Assembly: GCF_000429125.1 (NCBI RefSeq)
Contig: NZ_AUBG01000001.1
Coordinates: 372,001-436,000 of the forward strand
From: Aequorivita capsosiphonis DSM 23843
GTDB taxonomy: Bacteria > Bacteroidota > Bacteroidia > Flavobacteriales > Flavobacteriaceae
DNA length: 64,000 bases
Direction: 5' to 3'
In this document: piece after piece, positions 7,926 to 16,332 of the stretch
Layout of the letters: each line of letters begins with the position of its first letter
Numbering within the stretch: position 1 is the stretch's first letter
Made by a program: the position numbers and the translations under genes
The notes under the pieces: model-generated
What the model was told of the DNA's origin: nothing
Seen by the model: only the letters and a program-made list of their open reading frames with translations
The model's database searches: none

Positions 7926-9316
7926 GATTCTTGTTTTAAGCGTTCTTGTTCAGTGATTTCCGAAATTCTTCTTTCAACAATTGGGGGAATAATAGTTTTT
8001 ACTGGGTTCTTTTTAACGAAAGGGAAAAGTTCCAAATCGTCTTTCATTCGGTCGTTTTTGTTTGGGTGATAATTGGTCCCTAACAATTTCAGTTTGCCAG
8101 TATCAAAAAGCGCTTGTTCTTTGTCGGCGCTTTCCTTTATTTTATTTTGAATGGTTTCTTCTTTTAATTGCTGAAGAAAGCCACCATTCTTTTCAATGTC
8201 CTTAAATAATTGCAATGCTTTTTCCGCAAGTTCATCCGTCAAACTTTCAATATAGTAAGTGCCATCTGCGGGATTGCTAACGGTGTCAAAATAACTCTCG
8301 TGTTTTAGAATAAGCAACTGATTCCGGGAAATACGTTCGCCAAACTCGTTATTCTTATGATAAATCGCGTCATAAGGCAAGTTGCAAATTGTGTCCGCTC
8401 CACCCAAAACGCTACTCATACATTCGGTGGTACTGCGAAGCAAGTTTACGTTATAATCATAAAGGGTTTTGTTACGCTCGGAAGGTGTAGCAATAATATG
8501 ACAGGTTTCATTGAAACCGTATTCTTTTGCCAAAGTTGCGTAAAGTTTCCGAAGCGCTCGGATTTTGGCTATTTCGAAGAAATAATTTGGCCCTACTGCG
8601 AGATGGAAGGTTAACGATAAAGATTGCTTCGCTTCGCTCGCAATATGATTTAGGTACTCATTCGCATGAGACAGCGCATAAGCTAATTGCTGAACGATGT
8701 TTGCACCTGCGTTTTGATATAAAGTGGTATCAACCGAAAGGATATTTTCCGAAGAATGCTTCGGAAGAATAGTATCCAGGATTTCGTGATCCCGCTTCAT
8801 ATTATGAAACCAATTTCCAGTTCGGGCTAAGTTCCCGATTAGATCTAAATTGTAATAAACAGTTGCGTTTTTATTGGAAAAAAACTTGATAAGTTTAGTG
8901 TAGAAAACTTCAGAAAGAAAAGTGAGTTTAAAGTAGATGGAAGCCTTTTCAAATGGAAAATCCTTAAAAACAGATTTAATATCAAAATCTTCATCAGCGG
9001 TAAAAATAATGGACTCCGCGCCTCTATTTATAGCATCCAAAGCGATTTTATTTGCTATTTTTTCATCATCAATAAATATTTTCTGGGCTATTTTCCAAGA
9101 TTCGGGTTGTCCCGGGATTGGCTGGAAGTCTTCCGTAAAATCGTCTTGATGATAGAATGGTTTTACATCTACACCTTCAGGACTTTGCCAAACTAAGGTT
9201 TCGTTATAGTCGGCGCCTTTTAGGTCATACTGAATTTGTTGTTTCCATTGTTTTGCGGAAACTTCATCAAAATCTTCAATGCCTACAAATGGGCGGGCGG
9301 GTTCAAATTTACTCAT
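7922..9316 (-). CDS. mutA: Methylmalonyl-CoA mutase small subunit
   Basis: The 464-residue small subunit homologous to the mutase barrel but without a C-terminal B12-binding domain (no DxHxxG motif). It partners the catalytic subunit encoded downstream as a heterodimer. Family phrases are present: FVGIEDFDEVSAKQWKQQIQ at the N-terminus, ALSHANEYLN, HLAVGPNYFFEIAKIRALR (the counterpart of the large-subunit segment) and DGTYYIESLTDELAEKA. At about 460 residues it is shorter than the 620-residue Propionibacterium subunit, as usual in Bacteroidota. Its ATG overlaps the stop of the divIC-like gene by four bases (9313-9316). Function well supported by the pairing with mutB. Confidence 0.95.
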   Translation of the reverse strand: MSKFEPARPFVGIEDFDEVSAKQWKQQIQYDLKGADYNETLVWQSPEGVDVKPFYHQDDFTEDFQPIPGQPESWKIAQKIFIDDEKIANKIALDAINRGAESIIFTADEDFDIKSVFKDFPFEKASIYFKLTFLSEVFYTKLIKFFSNKNATVYYNLDLIGNLARTGNWFHNMKRDHEILDTILPKHSSENILSVDTTLYQNAGANIVQQLAYALSHANEYLNHIASEAKQSLSLTFHLAVGPNYFFEIAKIRALRKLYATLAKEYGFNETCHIIATPSERNKTLYDYNVNLLRSTTECMSSVLGGADTICNLPYDAIYHKNNEFGERISRNQLLILKHESYFDTVSNPADGTYYIESLTDELAEKALQLFKDIEKNGGFLQQLKEETIQNKIKESADKEQALFDTGKLKLLGTNYHPNKNDRMKDDLELFPFVKKNPVKTIIPPIVERRISEITEQERLKQES

Positions 9317-9645
9317 CGCTTTTCATCTTTTTTGACGCTGTCTTTATTTTCAATTATATAAATATCCTCATTTTCCTTCTTCAAGTAATATCTTTCTCGA
9401 GCAAATTTCTCCATCTCATCATCATCTTCCATCTTTTTAATAAAGGTTTTGTCGTGTTCAATTTCTTTCTGATAAAACTCGGCGTTATCTTCCAAAGCAT
9501 CGATATCGTGGTCCAATTCCTTATGAATTAAATAGGAATTGGCATCAAAAAAAATCATCCAAACCAAAAATAGTATAACTATAAGCATGTATTTATTGCC
9601 TATATATCTAACCCACTTGTTCTTTTTTATTTGCGATAATTTCAC
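9313..9645 (-). CDS. FtsB/DivIC-like septum formation protein
   Basis: A 110-residue bitopic membrane protein: one helix about 16-32 (IGNKYMLIVILFLVWMIFF), then an acidic coiled coil (DIDALEDNAEFYQKEIEHDK), then a short conserved tail with KFARERYYLKKENEDIYII, the motif of the FtsB/DivIC family. These proteins form part of the FtsL-FtsB-FtsQ divisome subcomplex. It overlaps udk (9642-9645) and mutA (9313-9316) by four bases each. The linkage to udk and the mutase is a known Flavobacteriaceae arrangement, not evidence of a metabolic role. Confidence 0.88.
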   Translation of the reverse strand: MKLSQIKKNKWVRYIGNKYMLIVILFLVWMIFFDANSYLIHKELDHDIDALEDNAEFYQKEIEHDKTFIKKMEDDDEMEKFARERYYLKKENEDIYIIENKDSVKKDEKR

Positions 9646-10262
9646 AATTCGGTATAACTTATTTTTTGGTGAATAATACTTCTTATTACATCTACGGCCA
9701 CTGTATTGTATTTATTTGTGGGAATAATAATGTCTGCAAACTCCTTTGTAGGCTCAATAAACTGTTGGTGCATGGGCTTTAAGGTAGTTTGATAACGATT
9801 GAGCACTTCTTCCAGATCGCGGCCGCGCGTTGCAATGTCGCGTTTTAACCTTCGTATCAATCGTTCGTCGCTATCAGCGTGTACAAATATTTTAATGTCG
9901 AACATTTCACGAATATCGGGATGTGACAAAATTAAAATTCCTTCCACAATAATTACTTTTCTCGGAAAAGTACGGATCGTTTCGCCTGTTCTATTATGTT
10001 CTACAAAAGAATATACAGGTTGCTCAAAGGAATTTCCGTTGCGCAATTCCTTCAAATGACTCACCAGCAAATCAAAGTCAATGGCTTTTGGATGGTCAAA
10101 ATTTATTTTTTTTCGATCTTCAATCGATAAATGACTGGTGTCGTGGTAATACGAATCCTGCGAAATGACGCACACTTCATCGATAGGCAATTCTTTCACA
10201 ATTTGATCAACTACTGTGGTTTTGCCGCTTCCGGTACCTCCGGCGATGCCAATTATAAGCAT
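9642..10262 (-). CDS. udk: Uridine kinase
   Basis: Phosphorylates uridine and cytidine with ATP or GTP in pyrimidine salvage. The 206-residue protein opens with the P-loop GIAGGTGSGKTTVV (residues 5-18), followed by SQDSYYHD, the substrate-binding NFDHPKAIDFDLL segment, the EGILIL Walker B-like strand and the RLIRRLKRDIATRGRDLE lid helices. Length and motifs match the family throughout. It is the first gene of the mutase operon; its ATG at 10262 follows a 200-base gap holding a 7-base array rather than a gene. Confidence 0.97.
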   Translation of the reverse strand: MLIIGIAGGTGSGKTTVVDQIVKELPIDEVCVISQDSYYHDTSHLSIEDRKKINFDHPKAIDFDLLVSHLKELRNGNSFEQPVYSFVEHNRTGETIRTFPRKVIIVEGILILSHPDIREMFDIKIFVHADSDERLIRRLKRDIATRGRDLEEVLNRYQTTLKPMHQQFIEPTKEFADIIIPTNKYNTVAVDVIRSIIHQKISYTEL

Positions 10263-10293
10263 AGTTTAATATTTATACAAATGTAGGGAAAAG

Positions 10294-10342
10294 GATTCAA
10301 GGTTCAATATTGAATGTTCAATGTTCAAGAATCAACGTTCAA
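10294..10342. repeat. Seven-unit degenerate heptamer array upstream of udk and wbqC-like gene
   Basis: Seven successive heptamers end in TTCAA or a near match: GATTCAA, GGTTCAA, TATTGAA, TGTTCAA, TGTTCAA, GAATCAA, CGTTCAA. Only the last five bases are conserved, while the first two vary. The array sits 32 bases outside the udk start, in the divergent gap before 10479. Forty-nine bases keep the period exactly. Confidence 0.75.
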
Positions 10343-10478
10343 AATTACAGTTTAAACAATACTTATCCATAATCCTTTTTTTATAGAATTTAACTTTTGA
10401 TGTTGATTTCTTTTTTCCTCCCACGGTGAGCAAAAGTTTTCGATTTCTTTGTTATTTTTGAAGTAGTAATATCTCAAA

Positions 10479-11126
10479 ATGAAAAAAATCCTCGTCCATC
10501 CCTCCTATTTTCCTTCCATTGAACAAATGGCTGCTATTGCACAAGCAGAAAAGGTAGTCTTTGAAGTTGAGGATAATTACCAAAAACAAACCTACCGAAA
10601 CCGCGCCTATATTGCGCATAGCAATGGAGAACTCCTTTTAAACATTCCCATCAAACACAGCAAGAATGGGGAACGTCAAAAAATGAAGAATATACTAGTG
10701 GAAAATGACTTTCCGTGGCAAGATCTACATTGGAAAAGCCTACAGAGTGCATATCGCACCTCTCCATTTTTTGAATATTACGAAGATGACCTAGAACCAT
10801 TATTTAGCGAAAAGGTTGAAAGTTTAATGGATTATAACTTGAGAATTGCTGAAATTTTATTCGAATTAATAGGAATAGAAGCCGAAGTTTCCACAACGAA
10901 AGTTTACGAAGTTTCCCCCGAAATTCAAGATCTTCGTTTTTTAGTTAATGCCAAAAGAAAGTCAACTTTTCAGCCTGAACAATACACGCAAGTCCACGAA
11001 GCAAATCATCCCTTTTTACCAAATCTTTCCGTTTTGGATTTGCTGTTTAATGAAGGGCCGAATTCTTTGATTTACTTAGAAGAGTCCTCTCTGCCCTGCG
11101 GGCATCTCCCCAGAGGGGAGAAATAA
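10479..11126 (+). CDS. WbqC-family protein
   Basis: A 215-residue WbqC-like protein. The family signature is clear: HPSYFPSIEQMAAIAQA at the N-terminus (the usual form is PxYFPSIxQ), the YRNRAYIAHSNGELLLNIP segment, WQDLHWKSLQSAYRTSPFFEYY, and FLPNLSVLDLLFNEGP near the end. WbqC proteins occur in O-antigen clusters and are often proposed to act in sugar-nucleotide or glycolipid processing; activity is unproven. The last 14 residues (EESSLPCGHLPRGEK) come from GC-rich palindromic repeat DNA rather than from the family sequence, which normally ends soon after the FNEGP segment. A TATTTTTG box at 10453-10460 lies 18 bases before the ATG. Confidence 0.88.
   Translation: MKKILVHPSYFPSIEQMAAIAQAEKVVFEVEDNYQKQTYRNRAYIAHSNGELLLNIPIKHSKNGERQKMKNILVENDFPWQDLHWKSLQSAYRTSPFFEYYEDDLEPLFSEKVESLMDYNLRIAEILFELIGIEAEVSTTKVYEVSPEIQDLRFLVNAKRKSTFQPEQYTQVHEANHPFLPNLSVLDLLFNEGPNSLIYLEESSLPCGHLPRGEK
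11092..11121. repeat. Two tandem GC-rich palindromes at the wbqC 3' end
   Basis: TGCCC-TGC-GGGCA at 11092-11104 and CTCCCC-AGA-GGGGAG at 11106-11120 form two small hairpins. They lie inside the coding sequence and provide its last 12 codons or so. The second palindrome resembles the CCCCT/AGGGG elements at 28100, 33099 and 55286. Confidence 0.65.
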
Positions 11127-11188
11127 CACGAAAACTGCCTCAACAAGAATCCCACTCGACGGCTAAGGAGAATTGCTCATTGAACTTC

Positions 11189-11280
11189 AATAATAATAAT
11201 AATAATAATAATAATGCGTCCTAGTGAGAATCATCCTCCACGCCCCGAGTAAATGTTCCTCCTTCGGGGGCAAGGGGGGA
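11189..11280. repeat. AAT microsatellite and GC-rich tail before the EEP gene
   Basis: Nine perfect copies of AAT occupy 11189-11215. The rest of the gap, to 11280, is non-coding and includes another GC-rich stretch (CCTTCGGGGG, AAGGGGGG). Perfect trinucleotide runs of this size suggest recent slippage. No promoter or gene is seen in it. Confidence 0.6.
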
Positions 11281-12297
11281 TTACCATCCAATCGTCGCCT
11301 TAATCGCTCTATGGTCTGAGAAAGTTTTATTTATTGTTTCAAAAGTAAGAAAGTCCAATCCTTTTGATGCAAGAATATAGTCAATACGCAACGGAAATTT
11401 GTCAAATTCAAAAGTAGTTCCCAAGCCATTTCCGCGTTCCCTAAAAGAGTCTTGCATCCCATTTTTCAACATATGATAACTATATGAAAAAGGGGTGTTA
11501 TTAAAATCACCACACACAAGAATTGGATGTTTCGTATTACTTTGATGCTTCAAAATAGCTTGTATCTGGTTTTGCTGCTTTGTAAAGGCTGAAGAGATTC
11601 GTTTTCTAAGTTTTTCATTATCAGTTTCTTTTAAAAATCTAATTCTCGGGTTTACATCTATTGACTGAAGGTGAAGATTGTAAACACGGATGGTATCATT
11701 CCCTTTTATCAGATCAGCAAAGAGGGTATTGTTGTGAGAACCTTCAAAATCGAAAGCGCCTGTGTTTATTATGGGATATTTCGACAAAAAAGCATGTCCC
11801 AATTCAGCTCTAGGTCTTCTAAAGTGAAGATATTGATATGGATAAGCTGAAAAATCAACCTTGTTAAATCTATAAAATTCCTGAATACAGATAACATCCG
11901 GATCTTGTTCGGCAAGGATTTCGGACATCATTTGAACTGCATCGGTTTCTGGATTCTTTTCATAAGCGTTAAACAAACGTACGTTATAGGAAAGTACACT
12001 CAACGTGTTTTTGTATTGTGAAGCATCTCCTCCTTTGGATACTTCATAAAACACATTAAAGTAAAAATAGGAAACAAAGAGAACGGTGAAGGAGAGAAAA
12101 AATCGAGCTCTTAGCTGGATAGCCCAATAAAGAGCAAAAATAATATTAAGCAGTATGATCAGTGGTACGAACAAGCTCAACAATGAAATTGTGGGAAAGG
12201 TTTTTGGCGGTAAATACGGCAATACAAAAGAAATCAACAATAAAAAAGCCGCAATCAAATTGACCCAAAAAATCAGTTTATTGAAGAATCTTCCCAT
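11281..12297 (-). CDS. Membrane-anchored endonuclease/exonuclease/phosphatase family protein
   Basis: 338 residues with three N-terminal membrane segments (about 12-29, 36-60, 66-85) and a C-terminal EEP domain. The metal-site phrases are present: LSYNVRLFNAY (Asn), IQEFYRF (Glu), HLQSIDVNPR, CGDFNNTPFSYSY (Asp-Asn) and SDHRAIKA (Asp-His). The domain would face the outside or periplasm if the three helices are all inserted. Substrates of this family range from nucleic acids to phospholipids; the membrane anchor points to lipid or extracellular phosphodiester cleavage, but this is inference. Last gene in the run that starts at 17598; 5 bases separate it from the upstream rhomboid gene. Confidence 0.82.
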   Translation of the reverse strand: MGRFFNKLIFWVNLIAAFLLLISFVLPYLPPKTFPTISLLSLFVPLIILLNIIFALYWAIQLRARFFLSFTVLFVSYFYFNVFYEVSKGGDASQYKNTLSVLSYNVRLFNAYEKNPETDAVQMMSEILAEQDPDVICIQEFYRFNKVDFSAYPYQYLHFRRPRAELGHAFLSKYPIINTGAFDFEGSHNNTLFADLIKGNDTIRVYNLHLQSIDVNPRIRFLKETDNEKLRKRISSAFTKQQNQIQAILKHQSNTKHPILVCGDFNNTPFSYSYHMLKNGMQDSFRERGNGLGTTFEFDKFPLRIDYILASKGLDFLTFETINKTFSDHRAIKATIGW

Positions 12298-12302
12298 TAT
12301 GC

Positions 12303-13178
12303 TTAGTCCTCTTTACCCGCTTTAAAAAGGAAATCTTTTTCTTCTTTTGTAAGGCTTTCGTATCCGCTCTTGCCAATTTTATCCAAAATACCATCTATCT
12401 TTTTCTGATGATCAGATTTTGAATCCTTGGGTTTAGAAGGCTTTGTTTTAGGTTGCGCTGTACGATGTACCGTTTTGAAGGGTTTTTTAGTTCGTGGTTT
12501 AAAAAGATCAGCAATCCAGTCCATAAAATTTTCAAACCATTTGCCAATGTCATTGCCTTTAGCCAATTGTACTGCATAGGTATAGCCAAAAACCGCACCA
12601 CCCACATGAGCCATTAAACCTCCTGCATTACCTGATGAAGGAATACGTATTAAATCTAAAAGGAAAAGTACAATGGCAATATGCCAAAGCTTGATAGTGA
12701 AGGTGAATATTCGCACTTGCGTGTTTGGCGTATAGGTAGCGATAAAAATCATAATCGCAGTTACCGCGCCCGAAGCTCCAATTAAATAACCACGGCTTTC
12801 TGCAAAAACCGGAAAAAGATTATAGGCCAATACAAATAGTAAACCACCAAATAAGGCTCCCAATAAATATATTGTCAGCAATCGTTTTCCTGTAAATAGG
12901 GTCAAAACAAATTGTCCAAACCAATACAGCCATATCATATTAAAGAAAATATGGAAGAAACCAAAATGAAGAAATCCGTATGTAATTAACGTCCATGGAT
13001 GGATTAAAAGCGTATTCAAACTATCGCTTAGCACAAACCATCTAGAAAAATACTGCGGACTTATACTTAAAAAAAAGGAACTCAAGTTGACTATTAAAAA
13101 CACGGCTACATTGATAACAATGAGCTTCACCAAGATATTGGCTGTTTTATATTTATATGAAAGACTTGTAGCAGCCAT
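12303..13178 (-). CDS. Rhomboid-family intramembrane serine protease
   Basis: A 291-residue rhomboid protease with six hydrophobic segments. The catalytic dyad is visible: Ser136 in GASGAV and His191 in LMAHVGGAVFG; the WTLITYGFLHFGFFHIFFNM segment holds the conserved loop and HxxxN. A basic Lys/Pro-rich cytosolic extension of roughly 80 residues follows (about 218-265). It is the second of two adjacent rhomboids (two-base gap from the upstream one), so the pair probably derives from an old duplication. Substrates unknown. Confidence 0.92.
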   Translation of the reverse strand: MAATSLSYKYKTANILVKLIVINVAVFLIVNLSSFFLSISPQYFSRWFVLSDSLNTLLIHPWTLITYGFLHFGFFHIFFNMIWLYWFGQFVLTLFTGKRLLTIYLLGALFGGLLFVLAYNLFPVFAESRGYLIGASGAVTAIMIFIATYTPNTQVRIFTFTIKLWHIAIVLFLLDLIRIPSSGNAGGLMAHVGGAVFGYTYAVQLAKGNDIGKWFENFMDWIADLFKPRTKKPFKTVHRTAQPKTKPSKPKDSKSDHQKKIDGILDKIGKSGYESLTKEEKDFLFKAGKED

Positions 13179-13180
13179 AA

Positions 13181-13924
13181 TTAATTCCAGCGGTGATTAT
13201 CAAAACTGTTCTTCTTCCAATACCAAGCCATAATAAAGCCAAATAGAGCGCCTCCAATATGCGCCCAATGCGCGATTCCAGTACCTGTTCCTGTAATTCC
13301 AAAAATTAAATCCATTAGAATAATTCCTGGAATAAAATATTTCGCTTTAATAGGAATAGGAAGGAAAATCAACATTAGTTCTATATTTGGGAACATGATT
13401 CCAAAAGCCACCAGCACACCATACACGGCACCCGAAGCCCCAAGAGCCACACCGTTGTACGACTGCGCCATAGATGTTATTTGATCCATCGAAACGGTAT
13501 CTAGCACAGATTGGCTTCCGCCATTACCTCCAGCTAAATAACTCATAATCTGGTCTTGGCTCCATCCACCGGCTAATAATGAATCCATAACGCTGTGAAC
13601 ATTATAATAGTTCACCAAAGTGTGTATTATGGCTGCGCCCAGTCCTGCCGAAAAATAAAAAAACAGAAACTTCTTTTGGCCCCAGCGCATTTCTAATGGC
13701 GAACCAAAAGCCCAGAGCGCATACATATTAAAAAGTATATGGAATATGGAGGTAGGATCGTGCATAAACATATGCGTAATTGGCTGCCAATATTGAAAAT
13801 TAGGGTTTTCAAAGTAGTAGAGCGCAAACAATTTCAGCGATACATCGCCTATTAAAAATGATCCTATATAAAAGATCACATTGATAATTAAAAGAAATTT
13901 TACTGTATCGGTTATTTTTCCCAT
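13181..13924 (-). CDS. Rhomboid-family intramembrane serine protease
   Basis: A 247-residue rhomboid with the dyad Ser164 (GASGAVYG) and His222 (WAHIGGALFG), plus the WQPITHMFMHD and HILFNMYALWAFG segments. Compared with its downstream neighbour it carries an insertion of roughly 40 residues (LAGGWSQDQIMSYLAGGNGG) between segments before the catalytic serine, and lacks the basic C-terminal tail. It follows mutL with a 72-base gap, on the same strand. The pair next to mutL is a recurring Flavobacteriaceae arrangement from general knowledge. Confidence 0.92.
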   Translation of the reverse strand: MGKITDTVKFLLIINVIFYIGSFLIGDVSLKLFALYYFENPNFQYWQPITHMFMHDPTSIFHILFNMYALWAFGSPLEMRWGQKKFLFFYFSAGLGAAIIHTLVNYYNVHSVMDSLLAGGWSQDQIMSYLAGGNGGSQSVLDTVSMDQITSMAQSYNGVALGASGAVYGVLVAFGIMFPNIELMLIFLPIPIKAKYFIPGIILMDLIFGITGTGTGIAHWAHIGGALFGFIMAWYWKKNSFDNHRWN

Positions 13925-13996
13925 AGTTTTTCCTGCCTTTCGATTATCGCTGAGGATAATTTTCGGCAGTTATTTTTTCACCCAAAAGGTTTGGTT

Positions 13997-15841
13997 TTAC
14001 ATAAATTTTCTATCAAAATCGCTAACATCCATGGTTGTAAACACCGGTTTGTTATTTGGACTTACCGTTGGCTCCTTACAGGCAAAAAGCTGGTTAATTA
14101 AATGTTCCCGCTCTTCTTTGTTTAAAGAAACGCCTGTTTTAATCGCCATTCCAGCGGCCATTGATTTTGCCAACATATCATTCTGACTAAACCCGCTATC
14201 GGGCACTTCTTCTTTTATATCGTTTACCAATTGCTGCAGCAAATTTACAACATGGCTCTCCATAATCAACACAGGAATACCGCTAATCTCAATGGTTTCG
14301 TTTTTCAATTCTGAAAACACAAAACCGGTATTTTCAAGTTGCTCCCGTATTTTTTCAATGATATCGACATCCGGCTTGGAGAAATGCAACTCCAACGGAA
14401 ACAACAATTGTTGGCTCACCGCTTCTTTTACCGTGATGTTTTTTAATAATTCTTCGTAAAGAATACGTTGATGTGCGAGATTTTGATGCACGATCATCAT
14501 TCCATTTTTCAACGGACTTACAATATATTTATTCTGAAGCTGAAACGTTATCTGTCCAGATTCAAGATCGCTATTTTCAAAAAGACTTCCCGTTACTTCT
14601 TCGCTTTCAAATTCAATATCGCCCAAGCCAGAGACTTCTGTGTTTTCATCTTTTAGTCCCACGTAAAGCGATTCCCAGGAAGAAGCTTGTTCTCGTTTAT
14701 AAGGAAATCTAATATTTCCCTGCTTCGGCTTATCCTTAAATGGATTAAAATCTCTATCAACTTCTACGGAAGGCGCTGTTGGCGATTTTTTACTGTATTC
14801 ATAAGGCGTATCAAAACCTTTATCCCGTTCAAAATCCAATACCGGTGCAATGTTGAATTGTCCCAAACTGTGTTTTACCGTCGCTCGTAGCATCGCATAA
14901 ATTGAATGCTCATCGTCAAATTTTATTTCGGTTTTTGTTGGGTGAATATTGATATCGATGGAATGCGGATCTACTTCTAAAAATAAAAAATAGCCTGGGT
15001 GGACGCCACTTTTCATCAAGCCTTCAAAAGCCGAAGAAACTGCGTGATGTAGATACGGACTTTTAATAAACCGATCATTTACAAAAAAGAACTGTTCTCC
15101 CCTGCTTTTCTTTCCGAATTCAGGTTTTAAGACGAAACCTTCAATTTTTAAAATTTCGGTTTCTTCAGTTACGGGAACCAGTTTTTCATTGGTCTTACTT
15201 CCGAAGATATTTACAATACGTTGTCGCGAATTAGATGCAGGCAGATTAAAAACATCGCTCCCATTGTGAAGCATTTGAAAGGCAACACTTGGATGTGCCA
15301 AAGCCACACGATGAAATTCATCAATAATATGGCGCGTTTCTACGGGATTGCTTTTTAAGAAATTTCTACGTGCGGGAATATTATAAAAAAGATTTTTTAC
15401 TGAAATAGTCGTCCCTTTTGGAACAACAGCCGGATCTTGTGAAATCACTTTGCTGCCTTCAATGGTGAGATGGGTGCCAATATCAGAATCTTCAGTTCTA
15501 GTTTTCAACTCCACATGGGCAATAGCGGCGATGGAAGCCAAGGCTTCCCCACGAAAACCTTTGGTATGAAGATTAAAAAGATCTTCCGCCGATTTAATTT
15601 TTGAAGTAGCGTGACGTTCAAAACTGAGTCGTGCATCGGTAATGCTCATTCCGCCACCATTATCCGTAACCTGAACAAGCGTCTTTCCAGCGTCTTTAAC
15701 AACAAGGGTTATGGAAGTTGCTTTTGCATCAATGGCATTCTCCAGCAACTCCTTCACTACAGAAGCAGGGCGTTGTACAACCTCCCCTGCTGCAATTTGG
15801 TTTGCAACGTGATCCGGTAATAACTGAATGATGTCTGACAT
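13997..15841 (-). CDS. mutL: DNA mismatch repair protein MutL
   Basis: Binds MutS-mismatch complexes and couples them to strand incision. 614 residues. The N-terminal GHKL ATPase is complete: ENAIDAKATSI, DNGGGM and TKGFRGEAL motifs. The C-terminal dimerisation domain is present, but the endonuclease motif DQHAxxExxxxE is altered to HQNLAHQRILYE at residues 452-463 and the later CPHGRP-type motif reads SPNNKPVF, so the metal-dependent nickase site looks lost. In most bacteria lacking MutH, MutL nicks DNA; this copy would need another nuclease. It lies in the cotranscribed run ribH to EEP. Confidence 0.95.
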   Translation of the reverse strand: MSDIIQLLPDHVANQIAAGEVVQRPASVVKELLENAIDAKATSITLVVKDAGKTLVQVTDNGGGMSITDARLSFERHATSKIKSAEDLFNLHTKGFRGEALASIAAIAHVELKTRTEDSDIGTHLTIEGSKVISQDPAVVPKGTTISVKNLFYNIPARRNFLKSNPVETRHIIDEFHRVALAHPSVAFQMLHNGSDVFNLPASNSRQRIVNIFGSKTNEKLVPVTEETEILKIEGFVLKPEFGKKSRGEQFFFVNDRFIKSPYLHHAVSSAFEGLMKSGVHPGYFLFLEVDPHSIDINIHPTKTEIKFDDEHSIYAMLRATVKHSLGQFNIAPVLDFERDKGFDTPYEYSKKSPTAPSVEVDRDFNPFKDKPKQGNIRFPYKREQASSWESLYVGLKDENTEVSGLGDIEFESEEVTGSLFENSDLESGQITFQLQNKYIVSPLKNGMMIVHQNLAHQRILYEELLKNITVKEAVSQQLLFPLELHFSKPDVDIIEKIREQLENTGFVFSELKNETIEISGIPVLIMESHVVNLLQQLVNDIKEEVPDSGFSQNDMLAKSMAAGMAIKTGVSLNKEEREHLINQLFACKEPTVSPNNKPVFTTMDVSDFDRKFM

Positions 15842-15847
15842 TAAAAT

Positions 15848-16132
15848 CTATGCGTAGAAAATGGATAAATCGAACTCAATAATAAACAGGAAAATAAGGA
15901 CTAATATTGCTATAATAACAATAATTCTTCGGTTTGCGTTTCTATCAGAAGTTTGGCGCAAATCTGACCAAGCCGATTGAAATTTTCCCTTTAAACCTTT
16001 ATTATCGCCAACAGTAGTCCGGAAGTGATCAAATTTATGCTCCATAGAATATGGGCTTCCTTCTCCATCAAATTCGTAGTGACGCGGTTTATAGCTATAC
16101 TTCTTATTTTTTCTCTTACCTATTAGTCCCAT
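15848..16132 (-). CDS. Small single-helix membrane protein near ribH
   Basis: 94 residues: a charged, Lys/Tyr-rich N-terminal region (MGLIGKRKNKKYSYKPRHY) and one C-terminal helix, about 70-86 (IIVIIAILVLIFLFIIEF). Six bases separate it from mutL downstream and 200 from ribH upstream. Flavobacteriaceae databases often label such proteins 'riboflavin synthase subunit beta', which is probably an annotation error caused by the neighbouring ribH. No functional motif is visible. Confidence 0.75.
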   Translation of the reverse strand: MGLIGKRKNKKYSYKPRHYEFDGEGSPYSMEHKFDHFRTTVGDNKGLKGKFQSAWSDLRQTSDRNANRRIIVIIAILVLIFLFIIEFDLSIFYA

Positions 16133-16215
16133 AATTGTTGTGCTTCAAAGGTATTGAAAATACTGTGTTTTGTAAAGTATTTTGAAAGCTTGTTTTGAAC
16201 AATTACCGTACCAAT

Positions 16216-16263
16216 GTTCAGTGGTCAGTGAGCAGTATTCAGTTGCAATTGCAATGTGCAGTA
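16216..16263. repeat. Degenerate heptamer array between small membrane gene and ribH
   Basis: Four heptamers end in CAGT (GTTCAGT, GGTCAGT, GAGCAGT, ATTCAGT), followed after a one-base phase change by TTGCAAT, TGCAATG and TGCAGTA. The gap from 16133 to 16332 is otherwise unremarkable except for two copies of a TTTGAAT-type unit. The motif is related to the perfect array at 48723. Confidence 0.6.
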
Positions 16264-16332
16264 GAGATAACGAAAATACTTTGAATCTTAAAATTTCGGT
16301 TACTGAGCGAAGTCGAAGTATGAACTTTGAAT

